Assembly: GCA_946699065.1 (NCBI GenBank)
Contig: CAMPDV010002033.1
Span: 1 to 64,000 of the forward strand
Length of the DNA stretch: 64,000 nt
Direction: 5' to 3'
Source of the DNA: Loxodes magnus
Lineage: Eukaryota > Ciliophora > Karyorelictea > Loxodida > Loxodidae
Part shown: positions 50,251 through 64,000 of the stretch, piece by piece
Layout: each line of letters begins with the position of its first letter
Numbering within the stretch: position 1 is the first letter of the stretch
The notes under the pieces: generated by a model
Told to the model about the DNA's origin: nothing
The model's database searches: none
What the model saw: the letters and a program-made list of their open reading frames with translations, nothing else
Position numbers and translations under genes: made by a program

Positions 50251-53200
50251 TTAAGAATTCTATTTAAGTACTTAGTAAAGAATATTCTATTTCTATTCAT
50301 TTTATAAGTTAAACGTTACTCTTTAACTGAATCTACATTTCTAATCACTTTTCCTTATTGATTGATTTTTTTCCGAAAGAGCTACTAAAATAAATTAGTA
50401 GCTTTCAATCTGATTTAAAATGGATCCAGCAGTTATATAAAAATATAAATAGTTAATAAGCGAAGCAAAAATAAAGATAATTTGCTTAAATGGAGTGATC
50501 TTTCTCTGTAATCTAGGATGTCTATATAGTAACCCTTTAATTAATAGTTCTATTTATATAAGGTTCATCAATTTTTAATTTCATCTAGTTAATCTAGTTT
50601 GAAATATGTAAAGATAAAGAAAGCTGCTTTTAAAGAAATATTTATTTGAATAAAGGTTTTAAAGAGCTAAGACTGATCTAATTATGTATAACTTGTAAGA
50701 CAGGTAAGCAACTTCTAGGTTACTTATGTATTTTATTTACTAATAAGCCTTTAATAAAAGCACAAAGCCTTAGTTAAATAATAGCAACTATATTTATTAA
50801 TAAGTTTTTTAATAGAGCAACAAGCATAAAAATAGAAAGATTAAAAGTTGAGTAAAACTTGAAAAGAAAAAGAAAATAAACTAATTGAATAAACGCTAAG
50901 AAAATTCTCTCTTACAGTAATAGATCAATTAAGAAATTAACTATAAATCTATCCAAATATAGATATTCAAAAAGTAATTGAGAAAGGAGATAAAAAGCAA
51001 TAATTCGCTTTAATTAGAAAAATAAGCTTTATATATCTTTAATAGCTATAATCATTTTACTAGTCAGTCTCTAAATGTAGGATTTGTCAAATATATAGGA
51101 AAGGCTTAAAGATTTTTTTATCTTAATTGAAAAAAAGTACTAAAAACTTAGAAAATAGGTTTTACTTTAAATGCTCACTATTATATTATAAATAATTTAA
51201 GATTATCAACAATATGAGATAAAAAGAAAAAACAATCCTTTAGAAATAAAAATTAATAAAAGTTATAACAATCAGCAGAAGATATTTTTAGATATTCATT
51301 CTGATTTATAAAAATAAATAAATTGAAGTTAGGTTATTATAAGTAAGTTCCTTTTATCTCAGATATAAATCCTTTTCTTTAAAAAACGAATGCAAAGTTA
51401 TTAAAAACTTGTAATGCTCACTTTAGACTTGTCTTTTTAAATAAAATTTGATAATTAAAATAGTTAGAAGCTTAATTAAATATTTTACAAAGAAATGATT
51501 TTTCTCATACCATCAAATTTAAATATTTTGTAAGCTTTGTCTAAATAATAACTTCATAAAGGGAAAAATCACGATAGTTCTTTAGTATACTTAAAGTGTA
51601 AATTTATGAGTCTAGTCAATTTTTTCGATTTAAATTTTTTAAAATTGTAAGTACAATATAGTAGATAAACTATTAAAGGTATTAGGTTCTTAAAGATATG
51701 ATAAATATTTCTTTATATAAATTTAGATTTTTATTATTTTAGAAATATTAATTTTGACTTTACTTATAAGTCTTTTTACTAGATTTTATTTATTTCTAAG
51801 CTTAACCATTTTTTAATTAGTTATTTCTTATTTATTTTTGCCTTAATTAAATAGAATATTTACACCTTATATTTAATAAATACCATAATCACTTAGGTAT
51901 AACTTTGGAGTTTATGAAAAAGTTATGTAACTTAAAATTTATTAATTGATAAGATATGAAAATGCTGGACATAATCTTTAAAAAATAAAGAGACTCTTTC
52001 TTTTCTAATATTGTCGATTCTATGCTTAATTCTATTTTTCTATAACTGCTTAAAAACTTACTTATTAAATTAAAATTTATTCTCTTTCTTTCTTAATTAC
52101 AAGCAACTTATTAAATCAATTATCTTACTATTTTTCCTGCTATCTCTTCTGAAAAATTTCTTTATTAGTAGACATTTATTGTTCTAATAAAAATGTAAAG
52201 GCTTTATGCATTTAAAGCTTATTTTATAAGATAGATTTTATTGAGCAAATATTTTTTATTTATGAAAGTTCAATTATTTATTTAGGAAGTTAAAGATGTA
52301 AATAGCCCTAAAGTAATTACATGTATTTATATTAGTCTAAAGAGAATTCTCCCTACATTTTTATAATTAACGCTAATCAAGAAAAGAGAAATGAGTCTCT
52401 TTTATTTACTCATATTGCAACAATTTCTTTTGATATATAGATTCTACATTCTTGAATGATTATTAAAAAGGCAATGATAACTTAATAACTTAAATGATTG
52501 CCTTCACTAATATTAATTAATTATAAGCTTTTAAATTTGTTTAATAGTTATGTTTAAGAAGAAAATTTAATTAAAGCTTCTCTTAATTTAAATTAAATCT
52601 ATTAACTAAGAGGGTCTTAGTGTTAAATAAATAAATTATTATATTACATTAAAACTTTTATTTTTAAGATTTAATTATGTTCCCTTATTTCAAAAATTTT
52701 AGCCAATCTTATCTAGATTAAGAAATAAAATGAAAATAGTTTAATAGATATTTCCATAATAATAAAAATAGAAACTATTTCATTATTTTATAAACATATT
52801 TTATAATCTAAGTTTAGAAAATACAACAGTCAGAATAAGCTAAGTTAGAAAGAATAAATACTTGTAATTAAATTATAAAAAGCTTAGTAAATTTTGAGCT
52901 ATAATAATTTTAATGGTAATTGTCCTAAATAAGAAAAGATGTTTGCTTAATGTTTTATTAGTATACTAAATATTCTTTAATAAGCAGCATTATTTTATTA
53001 TTAATAATTATAATTAATAAATAAAAGCTAAGTTTATATTTTAATAACTTTTAGCTTCTCTTTTATTTTTTAATTATCTAGCTTCAATTTTTTAAAGCCA
53101 TCTTAAAAGTATTTTCTAAATAAAATTAATAAATCTTTTCAAAGCACAAATAAAAAGCATTGAGATGAATAAAAAGGATAAAAAAGTTATACTGGGTTAT

Positions 53201-53357
53201 TAAGAGACTTAGAATAAAGAATTTAATAACAACTTAATTTTAAAACTTAATTTTAACTTAAATTCTAAAATTTAAATTTTAGATGCTAAAGCTTATAGAC
53301 GTATAATACAAAAAGATGTTGCATTTAATAAAAAGTTTATTTAATTATTTATAAAAG
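50251..53357. other. AT-rich intergenic DNA, no gene seen
   Basis: About 3 kb without recognisable coding islands, tRNAs or structured blocks. Confidence 0.5.
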
Positions 53358-53428
53358 TGCATCAGCCGGGAATCGAACCCGGGTCACTTCGATGGCAACG
53401 AAGTATTCTACCACTAGACCACTAATGC
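53358..53428 (-). tRNA. tRNA-Gly(GCC), copy 3
   Basis: Seventy-one nt, identical in the mature part to the copy at 46191, anticodon GCC, followed by TTTT. The flanks are unrelated to those of copies 1 and 2, so this is an independent locus. Confidence 0.95.
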
Positions 53429-55744
53429 TGTTAAACTTAAAGAAATCTAAATCTTAAATATAGAATTTAAGAGGATAATATAAAAGCTATGTAAATTTAT
53501 CTCTTTTATAATATTTTAATTAGCACTTTTAAAATAAAAAAATATAAGGAATTAAAGGTAGAAAAGCATTATATAATTATAATGCTTAAATTTACATTGT
53601 ATTACATAAAGTTACTATCTTTCTTTAAACTATTAGTAAATTTTTAGTTAATATGATATAAACGCTTTCATCAATAAATCATTCAAAAGCATGCAAAAAT
53701 AAATAATATAATGACTTATTAAATAAAGAGTTTATCATACTAACAAACTATTTCTAATTCTTTCATCTTTGAATTTTTTCTAAGAATAAAAGCGCTAATT
53801 TAATAAATCTCTAGAAATAGATTTAAGTAATAAGACAAATAACCATAAATACATAAAATTTATAATACTTACAGCTTCAAGATTCTAAATGCAAATTTTT
53901 CATTTAACAATATATTTTATTAGAAGATTAATTGTTTATTCAAGTGAACTATTATGCGCGATGAGGATATTAGATAGGAATATAGTAATTTTAACTAAAT
54001 ATATGATGATTTAAATTATCTAAAAAATGCTTAATCTCTATATTTCTTCTTAATATATAGTTGCATTTTATTTCTTTCAAAGTCTCTTAACTGTAAAAAA
54101 TGCTTCACATATCAAATATAAATATAAATTTTAATTTATTTAAATGACTCTACCTTATATTTAAAATGAATGAAGCATCGAAAAGGCTTTCTTTTAAAAT
54201 TTGAAGAAATTATGATTTAAATGTCTTTCTTTAAAGTGATAATCTTAGGAAAATAAGGGAAGATTAGTTAAAAAAGATTTAATTCTCTAAATAGTTTATA
54301 TATCTTCTTTAGATAAAGCAGCAACATAATAATATTCTTTTTATTAATTATCTGCATCTGTAGAGACCTAAAAGCTTAAATTAATTTCACTAAAAATTAA
54401 ATTTATGCTATTTAATAAGCTATAAGCTGAAACTTTGAAGATATGATATAAGTATAACTCTGCTAAATGAGATATATAGTAATCAAACCTACTAAAACAA
54501 TTTAAATGCTATATAAGAGAATTCATATGAATTAAATAAAAGATTTATTTAATTTAGCTTATAAAATCATCATATTTATATCTTTAAAGCAATTCTATAA
54601 TAAAATGCTTTCAATGTAAAATTATATAATAATAGAAATTCACTTATAGATTAATAGGCTTATGTAAACATTTTTAGATTAGAGTACTTTAGATATTTAG
54701 ACTTATTTCATTTATTTTAGTTTATACTTAAAATTTAGTTTTTACTAAATAAAACTTAAAATATAATATTAGCACTATAATCCTATTATTCAAAAACTTC
54801 CTCTTTTATAACTAATTTTTAATTTATTAAATCCAGGACTTTAAGTGATCATAACGAGAAGAACTATTCGAAAAAGCAAATTCTTAGAAAAATAATAAAA
54901 TAATATATCTTAATATTATTTATTTAGCTTAAAATCTAGTTTCTTTATTTTTTATGATAAATAAACTTTAAGAAATAAGTGTATAATACTAAATCTCATA
55001 ACCATTATACATTTAAACCTAATTATTTTCAATCAAAGTATCTTAAAAGAATAAATTTATAAATTATTCTTAAAAAGTATTTATGAATATAAGTTTTTTA
55101 AAAATACAAAACTGCTTTAACTCTTTAAAATTAGCAATATTTTTTTATTTTAATTATTAGTTTTTATTATTTTTCTATTTTTGCAAGGTTTCAGTTTTTT
55201 CTTATTTCTTGCAAACATTTTAGTTTTATGTTTTCTCCTTTTTATTTAATTTTCTAGAATTATAAAATAATGATATTTATTTGTATGGAAAGGATAAATT
55301 TTCTTTTTTAATTAGTTTATAAAAAATTACTATTTCATATACTAATATAGATATACTAATTTTATACACTTAAGCTATAAACTAAAATGACTAATGTTTA
55401 GTATATTAAATCATATGAAATAAATAAATAAATCTAGCTTATATTAAGCCAGAAGAATTTAGTGTCTTAATATTAATTAATTTAAGCTTTATCATATATT
55501 TATTTTTTTTAATGTATTTGATTGATAAATATTCATGTAAATATACCTTTATAATTTTAAGACTATAAAATCATTATAAAAGTGTTACTTAAAGCTTCTT
55601 TGTTATTCAATTAGTTTCGTTTTGATTCTAATAATATTTAAAATAAAATGTAACTGAATTTTCTATTAATTTAATATAGTACAAAGCAACTTTTTAAGGT
55701 TTTATTTCTGTATTTGATAAATTGGAGAATGAAAAACAAATAGT
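53429..55744. other. AT-rich intergenic DNA, no gene seen
   Basis: No recognisable coding or RNA signal. Confidence 0.5.
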
Positions 55745-56210
55745 ATTTTTATTATTTTGATGGAATTTCTTCTTTTAATTAAAAAATTAAAAACTTTATA
55801 TCCTTGAGCCTGTTTATCTAAATGAGACATATGCATCTCTTATAAAGCATAAAATCTTTCAGTTTCTTATCTTATAGTATCTAAAACAATAAATTGATTA
55901 AGTGTCTTCAGTTAATGTTTCAAAGCTCAATTGTTTTAATTGCTTTCATTAATTATATATAAGAATCAACTTTTTCTTTAAATTTTATATATTTGGTTTT
56001 ATATAAATAAGAATAGTGATTAATTAATATCTTCTTTATCTATATGGAAATAAGCAATCTTTTTAAACTTATAAATCAAACTCTTCCTGAATAAAAACTT
56101 ATGATCAGAATGATGCTCACCTGAAATAAACTCAAAGGTTTTAATAAATTGCTAATTTCACCTTTAATCTGATAGATCAGCTACTTCACTTAAAATCGTT
56201 AACTTTATTT
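55745..56210 (-). pseudogene. beta-tubulin remnant I (N-terminal third)
   Basis: Minus-strand nucleotide similarity to codons ~1-145 of beta-tubulin. Recognisable blocks are the GNNWAKGHYTEGA-DLI segment near 55890-55930, the VVRKE-x-E segment near 55870, and the AHS-GGG segment near 55810. Many indels; clearly dead. Confidence 0.6.
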
Positions 56211-57439
56211 TTTAACTTTAGCTTGACAAAAAATTAATCCAAAAGAAGATAAAATAATTCTAAGTTAAAAAAGAATAGTTATTTTTTAAATAATACGAAA
56301 TAAATATAGATATTAATTGAAATTCTTAGTAATGTACTTATCTAAAAGATATTCAGATAAAAAATACTTTCTAAGCATTTTTATTAAATTTAATTATTTA
56401 GTTATCAATTAATATATTTTTATTTATTATCTTTAAAACTCTAAAATCATTATTAAGATTCCTTTTTAAAATTTCCTTATTTTAAAAACTCTTTAGCTGT
56501 TTTATATTTAAAAGCTCTTCAATCTCTTATTTTTTTTTAATAATTTCTTCAAGAGTTTTTAATTAAAATTTTTATTTAATAAAAATTTTAATTAATAAAA
56601 TAGATATATATTTTTGCTGCTTTTTCCTACAAAAGAACTGGAAGATCTACTTTGCAAATTATTTATCTTAATCTGATATTTAGTGCTTTAATTTTTTGTT
56701 TAATTCAAAAAATATCATAAAATTATATATGTTTACTTATAATTTTTAGAAATAGCCATGTAATTAAGAAAAAGCATCGTTTATTTGTATAAGCTAATTC
56801 AAATAGACAAATAAAATTTTAGTTAGTCAATTTTTTTATTATCTACTTATTTTAACTTTTAATATCTTTCATCCAAACAAAGTTTTTCTGCACTTTTTTA
56901 AATTTCTCATAAATATTAATATTTTTCCTTTAAACCAGAAGATACCTTTTATATTCTTAATAGAAGATAGCAACAAATATTAGGTTATTAGGATTTTTAC
57001 AAAAAATAGGAATTTTTATTATGCGTTTTACATTTTCGCAATTATTCCTTATTTTTATATTTTTCTCCAAAATTTATTGTTTCTATTAAATATCGAAATA
57101 TATGATATCACCCTTGCACATTCTATTTTTATTATCAAGTGCTGATTTAATTATTTTTAAGAGTTTGAGTTATAAACGTAAATTTTAAAGAGTAGTTAAA
57201 GGATTAAATTTAGCTCATTAACGCTTTATTTTGGAGATGGAATTATCAAAATTAATTGTTCTTAAATAGTGATTTTTATCTTAAATATTTAAAATTAGTT
57301 TTTACTCAACTCATTAAATTTATTGCTTGTCAAATTTAATTTCCTTCTGTTGGAATTTTCAATTTTAAACTTTTATCAATATATCATAATAAGCTTAATT
57401 ACAAAACCGTACTCTATCTGTTTTATCCTTCATTTATTT
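56211..57439. other. AT-rich DNA between tubulin remnants
   Basis: No supportable feature. Weak tubulin-like traces cannot be separated from chance. Confidence 0.4.
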
Positions 57440-57700
57440 ACACAAAAGTATTTAAGGTTATACTACAGTATCTGATACTTTGGAAAGAGGGAAATCAAAA
57501 AAGTTATAATTATTTATTTGAAATTTATTTTATTATTTCAGAAACTAAAAGAGTTTCTACTACTGAGCCAACTCCATCTACAAAAGAGTGATATTTTAAA
57601 GCTCTTATAAAATTTCACAGCATCAGATTCTGTCGGATAACCAGCATTAGAATTAATTTTAAGTTTATTTGAAATAAACTCAATTAACTTTTTGCTTTTT
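57440..57700 (-). pseudogene. beta-tubulin remnant J (central fragment)
   Basis: Minus-strand similarity to codons ~120-180. ACTACAGTATCTGATACTTT matches the segment encoding KVSDTVV, and further up the [10 protein letters not shown] region and the VRKEAE-CD-LQGFQ region are recognisable with indels. It covers residues also present in remnant I, so it is a separate dead copy. Confidence 0.6.
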
Positions 57701-59761
57701 CATATCTACTTTAATCTAGATAGAATTTATTTTTACTAATTAACTTATAATACTTTAGCTTTAACTTTTTAACTTAGCAAGAATAAAATTTTTGTTGGAA
57801 GAAGAGAAATAAATAATAAACAAAGCTTTTAAAAAGAATCCCATAATAAGTTTATATAATAGAGAATTAATTAACGAAAAGGTATTTATAATTATAGGAT
57901 TAAATAGTAATAAATGAGTTCATTATTAAATTAAAAGAACTAAGCAGCTAGAAAGTATGTCAAATAAATAAGGATATTCTAATATCTTCTTATTTCACTT
58001 TAATAAATAAAGCAATATCTGCTCTTTATAAAATAATTATATTATTATACTTATTTAATTAAAGATTACTTTCACATATTTTAAAGGTTTATACTATAAA
58101 CTTTATTTTAGAATTTATATCAATTCAAACTTCTACTTTGAATCTTAGAATACTATATATAGCTAAGATTCACGCAAAAATAAGGAAAACTTTAAACTAA
58201 AGTAAAAATTAACTAGTAATTTAGGATCTGAAAATAATTATTAGTCAATAGAGTGTAGTTTCTTCTATGCTTTGCTTTTATTTATAAAGATAAATAAAAA
58301 ACTTTTAAAGATATTTAATTTTAATCTAGTATTTTATATAATTTAATAGAACTTTTAAGTTAGGAATTTTTATTTGCAAGAGTTATAAGATTTATTTTAT
58401 GAAATTTGGATTTAAAATTATATAGCAAAAAGAAACTTTTACTAAATGAAAAGTATAAAGTTTTAAAGCACAGCTATAAAGTTTTGTTTGATAAATAGCT
58501 TTATTTTCTACTTTAATTTTTTATATATTAATAAAAACTTAAGAGATTGGGTTTTTAAACTAGTGTCTATGTACTCTTGACATTAATTAGTTTTTTATGT
58601 TTATGATTTAGGTTATAAAAAGATGAATAGTTACCTTTTCTAAATAATTTAAAGGTAATATTAATTTTTACCTTCCTAAGTAAACTCAAAATCATATTGC
58701 TTTATTCTATTCTCTTAATCTTTCTTTCTTAATTTTATTAAGTATCTATTTTTTAAGTCTAAAAGACTCTATTTATTTTAGATGGTGTAATTCATCTAGG
58801 CTATATTCTCAGCTTTCATTTATTTATTGTTTATTTTTCAATCTTATTGTAAATTTTCCTAAAAATAGGTCTAATGCCTGATGTTTACTTTTTACGTTTT
58901 TAATATCTAAATGAAATAAGTAAACAATAAAATGCTATAATTACAAATAGAGATTCTTTGAATATCATAATAAGTTATAAATAATGCAAGCATAAAGTAT
59001 TAAAGAATATATCCTTAAACTTTATTTATTGGATTAATTATGCTTAACTAGAATTCTTAGACTTAGTTTATTAATGAAGTTAATAATTATTCATATTAAA
59101 TTTATATACTTGTATGCAAATATAAGGTATGAAACATATTTAGCTAAGTAAATATAAAAGCTTCTATTATTTCTTTAAAACTAATTATTTACCTAATTCC
59201 TTTATATTTTCTCAATACATCAAGTAATTTATAGTATAATTTCAGATTTAAATTAAACTTAATAACTAAAATATGATAGCTAGTAATATTTAAGCTATTT
59301 CAATTTATTGTAAGCAATAATATTTATTTATTTATCCTGTCTTCCTTAAATTAAATACTTTATAACTATATAAGCATTGTGTGATAATATTTTAGCAACA
59401 TTGTTAAATGCTTTTTATACCTTTAAGAAGCTTTTTAAGTGAAGCAAGCTGACTTGGAACTAGAATAACATTAGAATTGAAGAGAATCAATTAAGTAAAT
59501 ATGTGTTTTGATCTATTTAGCTTTTATTATTGATATTATCTTTCTATTTTAAAGACTAAAGTCTATCATAGTGATGCTATTATCTTCATTTATTGTTTGG
59601 TATGTAAAATAGATATTACATAATAAAAGTTTAATTTAGTAGATAGAAGTATTAAAAAAGCTTTACCTTATTTCAAATTTAGTATTAAAGTAGCTAGATG
59701 AAAATTAGAAACTACCTGTATTAGCAACATTTTAAAGCAATTACTAACCATTAAATTAACA
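57701..59761. other. AT-rich intergenic DNA, no gene seen
   Basis: No recognisable coding or RNA signal up to the tRNA-Pro. Confidence 0.5.
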
Positions 59762-59833
59762 GGTTGTTTGGTCTAGTGGTATGATTCTCGCTTAGGGTGC
59801 GAGAGGTCCCGGGTTCAATTCCCGGAACAGCCC
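59762..59833 (+). tRNA. tRNA-Pro(AGG), copy 3
   Basis: Identical mature sequence to the copies at 6755 and 48078 but on the plus strand with unrelated flanks. TTTT terminator directly after the discriminator base. Anticodon AGG in loop TTAGGGT. Confidence 0.95.
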
Positions 59834-61699
59834 TTTTGACATTTATTAAATAAATAAGCGATAATATGATAAACTAAATAAATAGTTTAAATTAAGTTAA
59901 TTTTACCATGATTCTACTATAGAAAATAAACCCATTAAGCTAAAAGCTAAATATTGTCTAGCATGTATTTATTTTTATAGCTTCAACTCTTTTCTTTTAT
60001 AAGATAAAGTTCAAGCATACAATTAGCGTCCTTTCCATCGTTTAAAATAATTTCAAAGATTTATAAAAAATTTTCCATTAACGATAGTTTTGAGTAACTT
60101 TCATTAGTTTTAAAATATTCTTAGAACTCATAGCCAAATCTTAAAAATAATGAAAGCATTACTAGAAGATATGAATTTAATATTCTTAATAACAGTATAA
60201 ATCTCTTTTAATATCATGCTATATAATAAAAAAGTAAAGATAATCCTTAATTAATATAACCTATGCTTATCTTATTATAAGTTAAAACATTGTTTACTAG
60301 TCTTAAATTTTATTTAGAGGTTTCCATAAAGCACACAATGTTTATCCAATCTATTGTAAAATAATGTTTTAGATATTTTTATTTGATAATTGCAATAATT
60401 ATCTTATTAAGATAAAATTAACTCTACTAATAAAGCATTATGCTATTTATCTAATTTATACCTCTAGGTTTGCTAATTTTTTTTAAACATTAATTTATTA
60501 ATTCAAGTTTTGAGTATCTATTGCTGCTAAAATATTAAAGAAGAACTATTATTAGTGAAGATAATTTAATTTTCGAATACTTTTAAATTACTTATATTTA
60601 TAAATAAACTTAAATGCTAAACTCCTACAACTTAAAGTATCAAATAAGCATAAAATCAATGTATATAGGTAAATTAAATAGCTTAATAGCTTATTTATTT
60701 ATTTTTATTTTTTAATTATATCATTTTAAATGTAGTAACTACAATTCATCTCATATTATTTTTTGGTTGAATATTATGTCTTAAAGTAATTAAAAGATGT
60801 TTAAAATGAGAATTTTAAGAGAAATACATTTAGAGTAATTTTTATTCATCAAAGTTTCTTTAGTTAGTATCTAAGAAAGCATCAATCATAAATTTCCTAA
60901 ATTTAATAGTTTTAAAATATAAAAATCTAATTGAAAGAAATTTAAGTTATCCCATTAATAGAATTAGTTAGATATAAGATATTTTTTATGGATATCTAAT
61001 AAATTAATAGGTTTCTTAAATAATTAAAAGAAACTGGAATCAACAATTACTACTATTAAATTTAATTGTTTTGCTTTAAAATAAAATAAAAATCTATGAC
61101 TAGCACTATCAACTAAAATGATGGAAAATCAATCTAGTTAATATAATTTATAATTTTAAATAGCAAAAGCAGAAATAATTATAAAAGCAGCCTTCTAACA
61201 AAAGAGTAAATGATTTTTAAAGAAAAAATAGAATAGCAACTATTAAAGTAATTTATAAATATGATTATGTTGTCATATAAGATAGAAATTAATAAATTAT
61301 TATTGTAGAACGATTTAAGTATTTATCTGCAAGAACTTTAATTTCACACAATCTAATACTACTAAGGAATTAATCAATTAATGCTAATAAAATAAATTTT
61401 CAAAAGATTGAAAAATATTTTGTAAAAATGTATAATAAATAAGAAAGATTATCTTAGAAATAAGTAATCTTTTATGAATTGATTGTAGGATAGCAAGACA
61501 TATATGAGTTTTAATTTTATTTAAGCTTAATAATTTTTGATCTAATAATTTAATAGATTTTTAGCATCCTTAAACGAGATAAAAATCATAAAAAATAATA
61601 TCTAATAAATTTAAATAAAATTTGACTTAAAATAACTGAGTAATCAGTATGAATCTACTTATGATTATTACAAATTTTATATAAAAATAGATATATAAG
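59834..61699. other. AT-rich intergenic DNA, no gene seen
   Basis: No recognisable coding or RNA signal. Confidence 0.5.
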
Positions 61700-62390
61700 C
61701 AAGCCCTCTCTATCTCATTTAGGTATATTATGTATCTAATCTTTTTTTTGTAAAATTCATTGTTATTTATAAAAAGTTTTGATAGATTTTTCAGATATTT
61801 TAATCTTCTTGTTTTTAAGTCTTTTGCAATAAATCAAGCACTTTATTTAGCAATTGTAAAGAATTGAAAAGCCAGCACCACTTTATCTTCTATATCTGTT
61901 TCTATTTCGAATATTAATCTCTCAAGTTTTTCCAATTTTCTAGTTATCTCAGTTCTTGAATTTCATTTTAATTGTTCATTTTATTGATATTAAATCAGCC
62001 TTAGTTTCTTAAATGATAACTAGAACTTCTTAATTTAATTGTCTAAGGATCAACACAATAGTTTTTATCTTTAAGACGCTGATTTGAATAAGATAATTCA
62101 GTAGATAAGATGATTCTAAGAACATTTATTAAGTATGTGTCATCAATTATCTTATTTTATCTGAAAGAATGCAAATTACTTCCTCCTACTTGCTGAGAGT
62201 TTTCTTCGTTTTCAAATTATTCAGATACTGATTGATTTTCTTGTGAAGTTTTTTCCAAGTTCTTTATATTTGTTTTCCTTAAAACATTAGGAAGATTCCT
62301 GTGATTTTCGCTTTTTATCTGTTTGTATGAATAATCTCCTAGTTTTCCTTTGAAAGGTTTTTAATTTTTCTTAATTCTGAAACTTCCAAG
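61700..62390 (-). pseudogene. retroelement-like coding fragment, copy R2
   Basis: Homologous to 32290-33000. Minus-strand protein-like stretches include NLEKTSQENQSVSEQFENEE, ENSQQVGGSN, EITRKLEKLERLIFEIETDI (coiled coil) and KKRLDTQYTQ. They lie in more than one frame, so indels have accumulated. It lacks the ~85-bp end shared by 32204 and 1865. No domain beyond coiled coil was recognised. Confidence 0.45.
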
Positions 62391-63185
62391 GTTTTATTGA
62401 AATTAATTATAAAATAGAGTATATAAGAATTATTTTTCATTTTTTCTAGAATTAGAAATAATTAAATTAAAAAAAGATTTTATTAATAAATTAAATTAAA
62501 CTGTGATAAAAGAATACGAATATTCTATAAAAAGTATGTTTCATAACCTATAAAATTAAGCTTTCATCATAATGATCTAATTCATAAAAGTAAACTATTT
62601 TTGTTTTATAAAATCTCAAATAATTATTAGATAAAAATTTTTTAATATCCATAAACTTATTTAAAATAGAAAAAAACAAAAAATTAAACAAATTTGTCAA
62701 TGTACAAGAATAGCAAAAAATTACGAAAGACGAAAAACTTTTTCGAAAAAATAACATATTAAAACTTTTTTTCGTGCTACAGTGAACTTTCAAATTGAAT
62801 ATTTACCTAGCAAAAGATAAAATAAACTTAAAAAGTAGTTTTATCATTAATAGAGTATTATATTCTTTTTTAAACTATACCTTCTTAATTTCAAATTAAA
62901 CTTCTCTCATGCAAAAATATTACCATTTTATCTAGCTGCTTTTTAAAGTTTTGTATTTTTAATTTCTTAACTTTTGCATCTAAATAAAGTGAGTCTTAAC
63001 TTAAATTTTGTATTAAAACTCTTAATAATCATAAAATTACTTAATATTATTAATCTATAAAGAAATAGGTATTTGAAAGTATATTTTTTTTAGATTTTTT
63101 CATAATATACTTTTTACTTTTAAAAATGTAAACTTTTTATATTTGAGAAACTTTTTATATGAACAAAATGTTTTATAATTGATAC
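62391..63185. other. AT-rich 3' flank of beta-tubulin D
   Basis: No supportable gene. Unlike copies A-C, this flank does not match the other tubulin 3' flanks. Confidence 0.5.

Positions 63186-64000
<815 letters not shown>

Noticed and set aside
62548..62793. 81-codon minus-strand ORF without stop triplets
   Set aside because: It is in strongly AT-rich flanking DNA, with Phe/Ser/Lys/Tyr-heavy composition and no homologue or neighbouring copy. Stop-free length carries no weight under this code.

Overview
The window looks like nuclear DNA of a ciliate. Three intact or nearly intact beta-tubulin genes read through only if TAA and TAG mean glutamine. In the same genes TGA is tryptophan at Trp101, Trp344 and Trp397 and is also the terminator. 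TAA/TAG=Gln with TGA=Trp-or-stop is the karyorelict code (NCBI table 27, Loxodes/Parduczia type); the Condylostoma code (table 28) is the close alternative. The DNA is very AT-rich and genes stand out as islands of higher GC. No spliceosomal intron is needed in any gene that I could read through. Because all three stop triplets can be sense codons, open-frame length means little here, so I called coding regions by composition, homology between copies, and known families.

Layout. 1-3045: AT-rich DNA, an inserted 2-kb element with a gag-like minus-strand reading, and the 3' flank of beta-tubulin copy A. 3046-9263: beta-tubulin A (8-bp frameshift), tRNA-Gly, tRNA-Pro, and an unknown helical gene split by a zinc-knuckle retroelement fragment with 15-bp target-site duplications. 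11668-13033: divergent beta-tubulin E. 13340-14406: a compact GC-rich hairpin block beside a minus-strand gag-like ORF. 15600-15909 and 34154-34465: two copies of a ~310-bp structured repeat. 18579-20525: two decayed beta-tubulins. 23061-30689: a single long gene for a ~2,540-residue secreted/membrane protein (signal peptide, beta-helix repeats, Cys-rich module, about 7-8 membrane segments, Q/K-rich tail). 31256-39000: gag-like or unknown minus/plus coding islands and another tubulin remnant. 40799-49252: intact beta-tubulin B (+) and C (-) facing each other tail to tail, followed by a direct duplicate of the 2.8-7.9 kb segment. 49252-50250: a broken-off tail of a paralogue of the large membrane gene. 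53358-59833: one more tRNA-Gly and one more tRNA-Pro. 55745-57700: beta-tubulin remnants. 61700-62390: a retroelement-like fragment. 63186-end: the 3' part of beta-tubulin D.

Overall picture. Functional genes (beta-tubulin B, C and D, five intact tRNAs, the large membrane protein) sit among duplicated and decaying copies and many fragments of gag-like retroelements, several of which can be dated by comparison with empty or duplicated sites in this same window. I saw no reverse transcriptase, integrase or transposase domain, no rRNA, no CRISPR array and nothing prokaryotic.
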